Origin: Bilamarchaeum sp040758595
Lineage (GTDB): Archaea; Micrarchaeota; Micrarchaeia; Anstonellales; Bilamarchaeaceae
Direction of reading: 5' to 3'
Assembly: GCA_040758595.1 (NCBI GenBank)
Contig: JBFLVJ010000013.1
Span: 1 to 49,693, forward strand
DNA length: 49,693 bases
The notes under the pieces were generated by a model. The model was given only the letters and a program-made list of their open reading frames with translations. It did not search any database and was not told where the DNA came from. Made by a program: the position numbers and the translations under genes. Shown here piece by piece: positions 24,689-32,425 of the stretch (within the stretch, counting starts at the first letter, position 1; each line of letters starts with the position of its first letter).

Positions 24689-25147
24689 ATGGAGAAGACA
24701 TTGCTTCTTATCAAGCCGGATGCAATCCAGCGCGGCCTGGTCGGCGAGATAGTCGCCCGCTTCGAGAGAAAAGGGTTCAGGCTGGCAGGCATGAAGATGC
24801 TCCAGATGAGCCCTGAATTGGCGAAGGAGCACTACGCCCACCTGGTCGGCAAGCCGTTCTATCCTGATCTGGAGAAATTCGTCACCACCCACCCGCTCGT
24901 GGCGGTGGTCATCGAGGGCAAGGAGGCTGTGGAGGTGACGCGGCTGATAGTCGGCCCGACCAACGCGTCCAAGGCCCCGGGCGGAACCATCCGCGGGGAC
25001 TTCTCCAACAGCACCTCCAGGAACGTGATACACGCTTCAGACTCCAAAGAGGCCGCTGAGAAAGAGGTCAAGAGGTTCTTCAAGGACGACGAGCTGTTCA
25101 AGTACAAGCTCGATCTCCAGAACTTCCTGAAGGCTTCCGACGAGTGA
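24689..25147 (+). CDS. ndk: Nucleoside diphosphate kinase
   Basis: 152 residues. Transfers phosphate from ATP to NDPs through a phospho-histidine. The active-site histidine is in NVIHASDS (about residue 117). The N-terminus EKTLLLIKPDAIQRG and the P-loop-like GPTNASKAPGGTIRGDF are diagnostic. It overlaps nothing and starts 4 bases after the eL24 stop. Confidence 0.96.
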   Translation: MEKTLLLIKPDAIQRGLVGEIVARFERKGFRLAGMKMLQMSPELAKEHYAHLVGKPFYPDLEKFVTTHPLVAVVIEGKEAVEVTRLIVGPTNASKAPGGTIRGDFSNSTSRNVIHASDSKEAAEKEVKRFFKDDELFKYKLDLQNFLKASDE

Positions 25148-25171
25148 GTATCCTCTTTTACCCCATTTTCC

Positions 25172-25651
25172 TTATTTGACTGTTTTCACCATCTTCAGAT
25201 GGTTCTCTTCGAATCCGCATGATTTGTACGTCGAGAAGGCGTGCTTGTTGCCTGTGTGGACCATGAGGCTGATGGAGTAGAGGCCTTTCTTTTTGGCCCA
25301 CAGTCCGGCATCTTCCAGCAGAGCTGTCCCGATGCCTTTTCCCCGGTGCTTCTCGTCCACCACTATCTCGCAGATGTACGCCTGCTTTCGGTGCACATAT
25401 ATCGGTGGTATGGCCCCGACCTCCACCATCACATGGCCGACGATCTTGCCTTCTTTCTCGGCAACAAAAATAGCGGCATTCCTCCGCCTGACCTGCTTCT
25501 TCAGGAATCTGAGATAAATCGCATCCTTGTCCTTCTTGTACTGGAATATCCCGCTTCCGTATCCGAAATGCTTCCGATGGTACTCGATGAGCGAGTCCCA
25601 GAGCTCCTTGATGCGCGGGATGTCCTTCTCGGTGGCCTTCCTGATAATCAT
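25172..25651 (-). CDS. GNAT-family N-acetyltransferase
   Basis: 159 residues. The acetyl-CoA site is VVDEKHRGKGIGTALLED (about 102-119; R/Q-x2-G-x-G/A motif RGKGIG). YSISLMVHTGNKHAFSTYKSCGF is the closing motif. The substrate is unknown; ribosomal-protein (RimI-like) or small-molecule acetylation are both open. The ATG at 25651 lies 2 bases after the asnS stop, so it is the second gene of that operon. The longer frame upstream overlaps asnS. Confidence 0.85.
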   Translation of the reverse strand: MIIRKATEKDIPRIKELWDSLIEYHRKHFGYGSGIFQYKKDKDAIYLRFLKKQVRRRNAAIFVAEKEGKIVGHVMVEVGAIPPIYVHRKQAYICEIVVDEKHRGKGIGTALLEDAGLWAKKKGLYSISLMVHTGNKHAFSTYKSCGFEENHLKMVKTVK

Positions 25652-25653
25652 CG

Positions 25654-26952
25654 TCACGGATAGCACCGGGTAATCGTCCTGGGGAACGGTATCGCGTCCC
25701 GGATGTGGTCCAGGTTCAGCATCCATTTCACGAAACGCTCGACACCCAACCCGAAACCCGAATGCGGCACGCTCCCGTACTTCCGCAGGTCCACATACCA
25801 CTGGTAATCGGCCATGTGCTTGTCCAGCCCCTGCTCTTTCATCCTGGCTATCAGCTCGTCGTATTCCCAGATGCGCTCGCTTCCCCCGATTATCTCGCCA
25901 TGGCCTGCAGGCGCGAGAAGATCGGAATTGAGGACGGTCCCGGGCTTCTTCGGGTCCTCCCTCATGTAGAACGCCTTGATATCTTTCGGGAAGTTGTGCA
26001 CGAACATGGGCTTCACGGCCTCCTTGGTGAGTATCGCTTCCTCATCGGCCCCGAAATCCTCGCCGTGCTCCATCTTGCCGCCCAATTCATTAACCCGGTC
26101 CACCGCCTTGGCATAGTCCAGCCTCTCGAAAGGCAGCTTCACCTTCTGCAGGTCCAGCGGGTCCCTTCCGCATGCCGCCAGCAGGTCGGGGTGCTCCTTC
26201 ACCATCTTCTCGACCGCATAGGCCACCATGTTCTCCTGGAGCTCCATGTTCATCTTCTGGTCGTAGAAGGCCATCTCGGGCTCCAGGTGCCAGTACTCGG
26301 CCAGATGCCTTATCGTCCTGGATTTCTCTGCCCTGAACGAGGGCGCAAGCACGAACACCTTGCCCAGCGCGAACACGAACACCTCTGCGTACATCTGGGA
26401 GCTCTGCGTGAGATATGCATTCTCGCCGAAATAATCCATCTCGAAGAGGGTGCTGCCCCCTTCGCATCCGGATTTGGTGATTATGGGCGGGGCTATCTCG
26501 TAGAACCCTTCCTTGTCGAAGAACTCTCTCAGATAATTCACGATATGGTGTCTCGCCTTCATGATAGAGGTCATCTTCTGGGAGCGCACCCAGAGGTGCC
26601 TGATGTCCAGCAAAAACTCCTCGCTGAGGTCCTTGGCTATGGGAAACGGCTCCCCTCTCGATATAAGCTTGAATCCGCTGGCCTGCAGCTCGAAACCGCC
26701 AGGAGCCCTCTCGTCCTTCCGGATAGTGCCCTTGACCACCATGGAGCTCTCGACATATGCGTCGTTGGCGTCTTTCCAGTCCTTCTCGGCGACCTTGTCC
26801 TTCTTTATCGCCACCTGGATTATGCCGGAGGGATCCCTCACGACCGCGAATACCATGTTCCCGCTGGTGCGATGCCTGTATATCCAGCCCTGCAGGCTGA
26901 CTTCCTTGCCCTCCTGCTTCTGCTCAAAAATAGCTCTGATGTCTGTGATCAT
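25654..26952 (-). CDS. asnS: Asparaginyl-tRNA synthetase
   Basis: 432 residues. An OB-fold anticodon domain (1-110, VSLQGWIYRHRTSGNMVF) precedes the class II catalytic core: SGCEGGSTLFEM, YLTQSSQMYAE, motif 2 SFRAEKSRTIRHLAEYW and motif 3 GFGLGVERFVKW. SGCEGG and the HLAEYWHLEPE form point to AsnRS rather than AspRS. CTTTTTATTCC (minus strand, about 26974-26984) is centred 27 bases before the ATG, fitting a leaderless transcript. Confidence 0.93.
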   Translation of the reverse strand: MITDIRAIFEQKQEGKEVSLQGWIYRHRTSGNMVFAVVRDPSGIIQVAIKKDKVAEKDWKDANDAYVESSMVVKGTIRKDERAPGGFELQASGFKLISRGEPFPIAKDLSEEFLLDIRHLWVRSQKMTSIMKARHHIVNYLREFFDKEGFYEIAPPIITKSGCEGGSTLFEMDYFGENAYLTQSSQMYAEVFVFALGKVFVLAPSFRAEKSRTIRHLAEYWHLEPEMAFYDQKMNMELQENMVAYAVEKMVKEHPDLLAACGRDPLDLQKVKLPFERLDYAKAVDRVNELGGKMEHGEDFGADEEAILTKEAVKPMFVHNFPKDIKAFYMREDPKKPGTVLNSDLLAPAGHGEIIGGSERIWEYDELIARMKEQGLDKHMADYQWYVDLRKYGSVPHSGFGLGVERFVKWMLNLDHIRDAIPFPRTITRCYP

Positions 26953-26994
26953 GAGATTTGTTAGCCAGAAAAGGAATAAAAAGAAATGTAAAAA

Positions 26995-27417
26995 TCACTT
27001 GACTACGATGCCAGCTTCACGCCTGGCCTCTTTGATAGCGTCCTGTTTGAGCTGGATCTCGAACTTCAGCTTCTCCCGGCCACCGCTATCTGCGCGGCCG
27101 GCCATGTTGCGAGCGTTCACCCAGTCTCCCAGTTCGACATAAAGCAATCCTGCCTTGACATATTCGCCTTTCTTGGCGAGCCTGTCCGCTTCGTCCCTGG
27201 TCCTGGTCCGGGTTTCATAGCTGTCGCAGTTCCCGGGCGGCTCTTTGAGCCTGAGCTTGTCAGGACATGCCTTGAACCTGACTGCTTCTTGCACCACCCG
27301 TTCGTGGTACCTCCTTTGCTTCACCTGGTGCGCGTGCATCGCCCCCCCGATGAGGCCCCACGTGCCGATGGCGACGGTAAAACCTATCGCCGTTAGGACA
27401 TTATGCTTTCTGACCAT
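26995..27417 (-). CDS. Unknown protein with N-terminal membrane anchor
   Basis: 140 residues. One hydrophobic helix (about 8-27, LTAIGFTVAIGTWGLIGGAM), then a charged helical domain. A CPDK...GNC pair could form a disulfide. The central part (EADRLAKKGEYVKAGLLYVELGDWVNARNMAGRA) resembles a tetratricopeptide-like helix pair. AGGGATT lies just before the ATG, and ACATATAGTG about 25 bases upstream could be the TATA box. Function unknown. Confidence 0.6.
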   Translation of the reverse strand: MVRKHNVLTAIGFTVAIGTWGLIGGAMHAHQVKQRRYHERVVQEAVRFKACPDKLRLKEPPGNCDSYETRTRTRDEADRLAKKGEYVKAGLLYVELGDWVNARNMAGRADSGGREKLKFEIQLKQDAIKEARREAGIVVK

Positions 27418-27474
27418 GATAATCCCTTCATCAGCACTATATGTGTTGGGAAATGTTTAAAAATATAAGTTTGT

Positions 27475-27690
27475 GGCTCTGCAGAGCCCTTGCATCTGGG
27501 AGCTGGCCGCAATCGGGAACGGCGTTCCGTTCCCGGTGCGCAGGGAACTGCAGTTCCCTGCCGCGCTAGTCCCTTGTCATCAGCCAAGACGCGCTTGCTG
27601 CCCGATGGAAGACGGCTTCCATGGGTGCAATGAACGTTGCGACGTTCATTGACGACGCAGGACCCACCACCTCGTGGTTACCCCGCGTCG
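27475..27690. repeat. Array of six perfect or near-perfect hairpins
   Basis: This 332-base gap holds no gene. Hairpins: GGCTCTGCAGAGCC (27475-27488); CGGGAACGG-cgt-TCCGTTCCCG (27514-27535); the 20-base palindrome CAGGGAACTGCAGTTCCCTG (27541-27560); ATGGAAG-acgg-CTTCCAT (27605-27622); AATGAACGT-tgcg-ACGTTCATT (27629-27650); CGACGC...GCGTCG around ACCAC-ctc-GTGGT (27653-27690). Stems differ in sequence but resemble each other in size and loop. It lies 3' of the EF-1A gene. Confidence 0.8.
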
Positions 27691-27749
27691 GTTTTGGTTT
27701 CTTCTAAGAGAGAAAAAGAGGACGAAATATGAAAAATAAAAGGAAAGAA

Positions 27750-29021
27750 TCAAGCCACTTTCGGCTTGACGTTCAGGACGACGCCGGCGGCGACCGTCTG
27801 GCCCATGTCACGGAGGGCGAACCTGCCCAGCGGGGCATACTCGGAGAACTTCTCTATGACTATCGGCTTGAGCGGCTTCACCTTGACCACGGCTACATCG
27901 CCGGTCTTCAGGAAGTCCGGCTTCGCCTGGGCGGTCTGCCCGGTCTTCGGATCCTTCTTCTCCACGAGCTCGGTCACCTTGCCGGCGAATTGGGCTGTGT
28001 GGATGTGGAATACCGGTGTGTATCCGATGGATATCGCAGTCGGGTGGTTGAGCACGACGATCTGGGCCGTGAACTCGTCTGCCACGGTAGGCGGCGCGCT
28101 CGCGGGGCCGATGACGTCTCCCCTCTTGATGTCTTTCTTCTCGACGCCCTTGAGGTTGAAACCGACGTTGTCACCGGGGTTCGCTTGGGTGAGCTCCTGG
28201 TGGTGCATCTCGATCTTCTTGACCTCTCCCTTGGCGCCCGAAGGCATGACCACGACGTTCTCGCCGGGCTTCAGCACACCGGTCTCCACCCTGCCGACAG
28301 GCACGGTGCCGTGTCCGGTGATGGTGAACACGTCCTGCACGGGGAGCCTCAACGGCTTGTCCGCAGGCTTCGGGGGGACCTTGAAAGTGTCGATCACTTC
28401 GAGCAGGGTCGGGCCGGCGTACCAGGGCATGTTGGGCGATTTTTTGGTCAGGTTGTCGCCCACGTAGCTTGAGCAGGGCACGAACGGGACGTCCGCTACC
28501 TTGTAGCCGATACCCTGGAGGAGCTTGGTGGCTTCTCCCTTGACCTTCTCGAATTCGTCCTTGCTGTAGTTGACGGCGTCCATCTTGTTGAGGTTAACCG
28601 CCAGCTGGCTGATTCCGAGCACCTTCGCGAGGAACGCGTGCTCCTTGGTCTGGGGCTGGATGCCGTCCTTGACCGAGATCATGAGGACTGCGGCGTCCGC
28701 CTGGCTCGCACCGGTGATCATGTTCTTGACGAAGTCCCTGTGGCCAGGGGCATCGATGATGGTGCAGTAGTATCTCGGGGTCTCGAACTCCCTGTGGGCG
28801 ATGTCGATGGTGACACCACGCTCACGCTCTTCCTTCAGAGCGTCCATGACGAACGCGAACTCGAACGTCGCCTTGCCGACCTTCGCCGCCTCGTCCTTGA
28901 GCTTGTTCAATACCTGCTCGGAGACCGCGCCGGTCTCGTACAGGATCCTACCCACACTGGTCGACTTACCAGAGTCGACATGTCCTATGAACACTAGGTT
29001 CAGGTGTTCTTTCTTTGCCAT
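27750..29021 (-). CDS. tuf: Translation elongation factor 1-alpha (EF-1A)
   Basis: 423 residues. GTPase motifs GHVDSGKST (G1, about 11-19), DAPGHRDF (G3), NKMD (G4) and the S-S-x-G5 region are present, followed by domains 2 and 3. It delivers aminoacyl-tRNA to the ribosome. The MAKKEHLN start (29021) was chosen because GGAGGA sits 6 bases upstream (29028-29033). The near-palindromic promoter motif described at 29055-29078 lies at the right distance to place transcription start just before this site. No archaea-specific insertion or loss is seen. Confidence 0.97.
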   Translation of the reverse strand: MAKKEHLNLVFIGHVDSGKSTSVGRILYETGAVSEQVLNKLKDEAAKVGKATFEFAFVMDALKEERERGVTIDIAHREFETPRYYCTIIDAPGHRDFVKNMITGASQADAAVLMISVKDGIQPQTKEHAFLAKVLGISQLAVNLNKMDAVNYSKDEFEKVKGEATKLLQGIGYKVADVPFVPCSSYVGDNLTKKSPNMPWYAGPTLLEVIDTFKVPPKPADKPLRLPVQDVFTITGHGTVPVGRVETGVLKPGENVVVMPSGAKGEVKKIEMHHQELTQANPGDNVGFNLKGVEKKDIKRGDVIGPASAPPTVADEFTAQIVVLNHPTAISIGYTPVFHIHTAQFAGKVTELVEKKDPKTGQTAQAKPDFLKTGDVAVVKVKPLKPIVIEKFSEYAPLGRFALRDMGQTVAAGVVLNVKPKVA

Positions 29022-29054
29022 ATTCATTCCTCCAAACTTTCCTTCAGTCATTTT

Positions 29055-29078
29055 CCGGTTAAAGTTTGATCAAACTTC
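29055..29078 (-). promoter_or_regulatory. Near-palindromic promoter motif upstream of EF-1A
   Basis: On the minus strand AAGTTTGATCAAACTT is followed by TAACCGG. The 16-base palindrome overlaps the expected BRE and TATA (AACTTTAACC). Copies occur before rpoN, before tRNA-Ala and (reversed) near the LSm gene. Confidence 0.6.
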
Positions 29079-29154
29079 CTGTCCGACAAACCCCGGCTTA
29101 ACCATATCTGGTTCTGACCAACCTTTTAGAAAAAGGCAGAATCATCTTATCTAG

Positions 29155-29340
29155 AGATATTTTTAAAGGTTTCTCCGTCATCGGCGCCAGGCGAGCGCAA
29201 GGCACCGGAAAACGGAGCAGTAGGAAAGAGAACGAGATGGTACACCCGAGGGCTCCACCCCGCCTCCCCTCTTGTCGCTCCGCATGCGCGGAGCGGATTT
29301 GCTGTTAGGAAGGAGAGGTTTAAATCCCTGAATCTTCTCG
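29155..29340. other. Gene-free stretch with hairpins and a shared 17-base sequence
   Basis: Between the EF-1A promoter and the Cys-rich protein no gene is convincing. A TATA-like ATATTTTTAAAGG (29155-29167) faces plus. Hairpins GCTCCGC-atgc-GCGGAGC (about 29277-29294) and CTTCTC-gccg-GAGAAG (about 29335-29350) follow. The 17 bases at 29260-29276 are the exact reverse complement of 21066-21082. A small RNA is possible but unproven. Confidence 0.5.
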
Positions 29341-29423
29341 CCGGAGAAGGACATTCATAAAATGCGTTTTTTAGCGCCATCCCTCCATAATCCGTTTTTA
29401 AATATATACTGCAAAGTACCGTC

Positions 29424-30614
29424 ATGGCAGGAAGAAAATCGTATGCTCCTAGCGATGATGATGGAAAATCAACGATCATGCTCATCGGTGTGCTCCTGGT
29501 CCTCATAGTGGTCGTCGGGGCCGGTCTCATGGTCATCCTAAGCCCCAAGACGCCCTCGCAGCCTCCGCCGGTGCAGAACCAGACGCCCCCTCCGGTACAG
29601 AACCTCACCAATGTGACCGAGGTGTGCGATGACGAGTGCATGCTGGCCAAAGCCATCGATGCCAAGGACCCGCAGATGTGCGGAGAGCTGACAGAGGGGG
29701 ACATACAGCCCTGCTACGAGGCTCTGGCAACGGATTCTCTCGATGCCTGCCTTATGGTCGCTGACGCTTCCAAAAGCGGGGAGTGCGTGACCGGATTCGC
29801 CGTGGCCGGCGGAAACATGACTCTTTGCGATTCTTTGGGTGGCGATGCCCGGACATCATGCCGGGAAGCGGTCGATCCATGCGCCGAAGCGGACGCATAC
29901 GAGCTATGCAGAGCCATCGGCTCAGAGGACCCTTCTTTCTGCGAAGGGGAGCAGGAGTGCCTGGTGGATTACAGCATGTATCAGGGCACGACATCGTCCT
30001 GCGATATGATAGCGAACCGTGTGGTAGCTGCCGCCTGCAAGTCGGCTGTGCTCTCAAGCGACCGCTGCTATGATCTTGGCCCCGGCTCCCTCCGCGACTA
30101 CTGCTACGAGCTCTTCGCCATATATAGCGGCGATTATCTCACGTGCACACAGATAGACTCGGATTCGGTCTATGCGATAGACTGCTACTCTCTATACGCG
30201 GTCGATTCCGGCAATCACAGCGTGTGCGGCAACAACGGCCTCTCTCTTGACAGCCGCTGGAAATGCTACACCAATTATTCGCTCATATCTGGCGATAAGG
30301 GAGGGTGCGCAGCGATACCAAAGCTGGCGAGCACCAACAAGTTCAGGTGCGCGTTCGAGTTCGCGAAGCTGCACGGCGATCCGTCGGCATGCGGCATAAT
30401 CGAGGACAGCGGCTCCAGATCGACCTGCTACGAGGGTTCCATAATCTATTCCAATGAGAATCTGGATTGGCGCAACTGCGCAGGGATAAGCAATTACAAC
30501 TGGAGGAACAAGTGCTATACCGAGGCGGCCAAGCTCGAGTCGGACGCTTCCATATGCGACAATATACAGGAGAGCGCCGAGCGGGAAGGCTGCAAATCCG
30601 CCCTCGCCGGATAA
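29424..30614 (+). CDS. Membrane-anchored Cys-rich repeat surface protein
   Basis: 396 residues. A short cytoplasmic N-terminus, one membrane helix (about 20-40), a Pro/Gln/Asn linker (QPPPVQNQTPPPVQN), then about 330 extracellular residues with some 36 cysteines. Repeats of about 25-30 residues follow the style C-x3-A-x5-S-D-x4-C-x2-I...R-x-x-CY (for example LRDYCYELFAIYSGDYLTC). Disulfides are likely, formed by the DsbA/CcdA-type proteins at 13063 and 19600. Leaderless: TTTAAATATATAC is centred about 25 bases before the ATG. Similar proteins occur in DPANN archaea (family knowledge, not checked); role unknown. Confidence 0.75.
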   Translation: MAGRKSYAPSDDDGKSTIMLIGVLLVLIVVVGAGLMVILSPKTPSQPPPVQNQTPPPVQNLTNVTEVCDDECMLAKAIDAKDPQMCGELTEGDIQPCYEALATDSLDACLMVADASKSGECVTGFAVAGGNMTLCDSLGGDARTSCREAVDPCAEADAYELCRAIGSEDPSFCEGEQECLVDYSMYQGTTSSCDMIANRVVAAACKSAVLSSDRCYDLGPGSLRDYCYELFAIYSGDYLTCTQIDSDSVYAIDCYSLYAVDSGNHSVCGNNGLSLDSRWKCYTNYSLISGDKGGCAAIPKLASTNKFRCAFEFAKLHGDPSACGIIEDSGSRSTCYEGSIIYSNENLDWRNCAGISNYNWRNKCYTEAAKLESDASICDNIQESAEREGCKSALAG

Positions 30615-30648
30615 AAAAGAGGGTGTGGATAAAAGAGATCGGGGAGGC

Positions 30649-31455
30649 CTACTCGGCCTCCTTCTCTTCTTTCTCTTCCTCGGCGGGCTTCTCTCCATCG
30701 CCCTCCTCGGCTTTCTTTGATCCGGATCTCTTGGGCTCGGCTTCCGAGGCGCCCTCCTGGGCCGGAGCGCTATCTCCAGGCTCTCCCTCCTGGGATCCCT
30801 GCGGCTCCGCGGCCTCTTCCTCCGCCCCGGCCTTCTTCTCTTCCTCGACAATCAGCTGCTCGAAGTAGCTCACCTCGTGCCGGAACTCGTCGTAGGATTT
30901 TATCTTGCCCTGTGCCATCATCACTTCGCGGCTCAGGATATAGAATATGAGGGCTAGCGAGCGCTTCCCCTTGTTGTTTATCGGGACGACCAGATCGATG
31001 AACTTGGTCTCGTTGTCGCTGTCGCAGAGCGCGATCACCGGCACGCCGTTCTTTGCGGACTCGACCAGCGCCTCGTGCTCTCCCTTCGGGTCGCAGACGA
31101 GCACAATCCTCGGCTCCATGAATCCTTTGTGCTTCATGTTGGTCATGGTGCCGGGTACGAACCGACCCTTGATTATGCCCACGCCGGTCAGCTCGGCGAA
31201 CCTTGTCGCCGGGTTGCTGGAATAGACACGCGAAGCCACGACGATGACGTCTTCGGGCTTGTATTTGGCGATCATCTTCGCCGCCTGCATCAGCTTCTCG
31301 GAGCTCTTGCGCAGGTCCAATATGTACAATCCGTCATCGCGCCTCTTGAAGATGTAGTCGCGCATGTCGTTTGTCCTTATCTTGGTACCGATGTGCACAC
31401 CGGCCTCCAAGAAAACCTCCTGTTTGACAGGCATTCCGCTCTTCTCGTCAGTCAT
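30649..31455 (-). CDS. rpsB: 30S ribosomal protein uS2 with acidic C-terminal tail
   Basis: 268 residues. The uS2 core runs to about residue 205 (EAGVHIGTKIRTNDMRDYIF, VVASRVYSSNPATRFAELTG, FVPGTMTNMKHKGFMEPR). The final 60 residues are a low-complexity Glu/Ala/Pro/Lys tail. The ATG at 31455 follows GGAGGTG (31462-31468) by 6 bases. The longer frame reads through a heptad element and was rejected. The tRNA-Pro gene lies directly upstream on the same strand, so the two may share a transcript. Confidence 0.95.
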   Translation of the reverse strand: MTDEKSGMPVKQEVFLEAGVHIGTKIRTNDMRDYIFKRRDDGLYILDLRKSSEKLMQAAKMIAKYKPEDVIVVASRVYSSNPATRFAELTGVGIIKGRFVPGTMTNMKHKGFMEPRIVLVCDPKGEHEALVESAKNGVPVIALCDSDNETKFIDLVVPINNKGKRSLALIFYILSREVMMAQGKIKSYDEFRHEVSYFEQLIVEEEKKAGAEEEAAEPQGSQEGEPGDSAPAQEGASEAEPKRSGSKKAEEGDGEKPAEEEKEEKEAE

Positions 31456-31482
31456 CTCATCCACCTCCTGGATTGCGCCTCC

Positions 31483-31533
31483 AGTCTCGTGTTCCGGGTT
31501 CCGTGACGAAACCCGAGACCCGAAACGGGAAAC
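31483..31533. repeat. Heptad-repeat element, copy 6, between tRNA-Pro and rpsB
   Basis: The left arm GTCTCGTGTTCCGGGTTCCG (31484-31503) is reversed relative to the right tract (units CGAAACC, CGAGACC, CGAAACG, GGAAAC). GTCTC pairs with GAGAC and the arms can fold. It begins 5 bases after the 3' end of tRNA-Pro, separated by a T-run on the minus strand, and lies in the probable rpsB leader. Confidence 0.8.
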
Positions 31534-31538
31534 AAAAA

Positions 31539-31706
31539 TGGGGCCACCGAGATATACTCCCATCCAGCCGCAGGTATTTGTAGCTGGAGAGATTGAATTC
31601 CTGAAGCTTTTTAGCTAACCAGTTTTTGGTTAAGCTTTTTCCTAAAAAGCTTACTCAGATAATGTCCACCCCAAGGACACAGGATACCAGGTTACCTCAT
31701 GGCCCC
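31539..31706 (-). tRNA. tRNA-Pro (anticodon GGG) interrupted in the T arm by probable introns
   Basis: Minus strand. Exon 31706-31654 gives the acceptor GGGGCCA, a D arm with AGGTAACCTGGTATCCT, the anticodon arm TGTCC-TTGGGGT-GGACA and T-stem strand CTGAG. The other T-stem strand CTCGG, acceptor TGGCCCC and A73 lie at 31551-31539, followed by a T-run. A consensus T loop TTCAATC is found between them (31597-31591). Joining the three pieces gives a 73-base tRNA with all stems paired. The two insertions (about 56 and 39 bases) have internal hairpins such as AAGCTTTTTAG/CTAAAAAGCTT. Canonical bulge-helix-bulge motifs were not clear. The exact splice points are inference. Confidence 0.72.
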
Positions 31707-31796
31707 AACACTATCCGCGACCGCTCCGGGTTCCGAAGCCGTCTCGGGGGGTATTATCCTTTTTCCCAGTAGGATTTAAATATGCTGTGAGGCGAG

Positions 31797-31935
31797 GTAA
31801 GCGCTTAAAAATCGACCGATGAAGACAGCGCTGCTTCGCGAGCGGTCCAGGAAGGACCGCAGTCAGCGAGCGAGTGGGGAATCGCAGGAGAAAGGACAGG
31901 CTCCGGAGATGGCGGAGAAAATCTTAAGCGCTTAC
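31797..31935. repeat. 139-base segment flanked by perfect 12-base inverted repeats
   Basis: GTAAGCGCTTAA (31797-31808) and TTAAGCGCTTAC (31924-31935) are exact inverted copies. Inside is a GCGGTCC/GGACCGC stem. TTTAAATATG (about 31782-31791) could drive plus-strand transcription. It may be a miniature mobile element or a structured RNA. It lies just 3' of the gene at 31948. Confidence 0.5.
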
Positions 31936-31947
31936 GAGGCGAGCCTG

Positions 31948-32262
31948 CTATCCGTAGTGGCTTCCGCCTTCTGGCGGCTTACCGGAGACCGGCGGAGGGA
32001 ACATGCCCCCGACGAACTTGTCTATCTCGAACTTGAGGGTGGTCATGAGCCCCTTGAACGTCATGAAATCAGTCGTGTTCGGCGCGCTGTTGCTGACCTT
32101 GAGAGTCCTGAAGTTCTGCGCTATCATGCCATCCCCCTTGTTCTCAGTATCAAGCACATATGTCAGGACGGCCATATACGGAGCCCCATCGAACTCCTTA
32201 TCCAATAGCCTCTGCAGCCTATCCCTCTGGGCCTTGTCATCCTGGGGTGTCAGTTGCCTCAT
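31948..32262 (-). CDS. Unknown small protein
   Basis: 104 residues (MRQLTPQDDKAQRDRL...). Mixed helix and strand, ends in a flexible Gly/Pro-rich tail (PPPVSGKPPEGGSHYG). Codon use matches the surrounding genes, unlike the overlapping plus-strand frame. ATTTATAG (minus strand) is centred 25 bases before the ATG, fitting leaderless transcription. No family recognised. Confidence 0.65.
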   Translation of the reverse strand: MRQLTPQDDKAQRDRLQRLLDKEFDGAPYMAVLTYVLDTENKGDGMIAQNFRTLKVSNSAPNTTDFMTFKGLMTTLKFEIDKFVGGMFPPPVSGKPPEGGSHYG

Positions 32263-32392
32263 GATGCCCTTTAGCGCACCAGCTATAAATAGCCGCCGCA
32301 TCAGGAAAAGCGAACATATATAAAGGGGAAAATCAATAATTTAGTAGGCAAATCTGTGACAAAAAAACAAAAAACCGCCCAATAGACTGTGG

Positions 32393-32409
32393 GTAATGTT
32401 GTAAATTAC
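32393..32409. promoter_or_regulatory. Inverted repeat GTAAT-N7-ATTAC before an Lrp gene
   Basis: A 5-base inverted repeat with a 7-base spacer, 16 bases before the ATG of the Lrp-type regulator and close to its expected promoter. Autoregulation is typical of this family, so an operator is plausible. It is short enough to arise by chance. Confidence 0.35.
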
Positions 32410-32425
32410 ATAGAGAGGGGTATGC

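Noticed and set aside
25735..25765. Heptad-like run in asnS
   Set aside because: It encodes the invariant motif 3 GFGLGVER, so the DNA pattern follows from protein constraint.
25705..26964. 419-codon plus-strand open frame
   Set aside because: Antisense to asnS, whose protein has all class II motifs. The plus-strand translation is low-complexity and shows no domain.
27729..28472. 247-codon plus-strand open frame
   Set aside because: Antisense to EF-1A; long because of the GC-rich codon bias.
31705..31760. tRNA T-arm-like sequence on the plus strand (CCGGGTTCCGAAG)
   Set aside because: No acceptor or anticodon arm is found in that orientation; it is probably part of the tRNA-Pro leader or a degenerate repeat arm.
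31819..32208. 129-codon plus-strand open frame
   Set aside because: Overlaps the minus-strand gene at 31948, which has better codon use and a well-placed TATA box.
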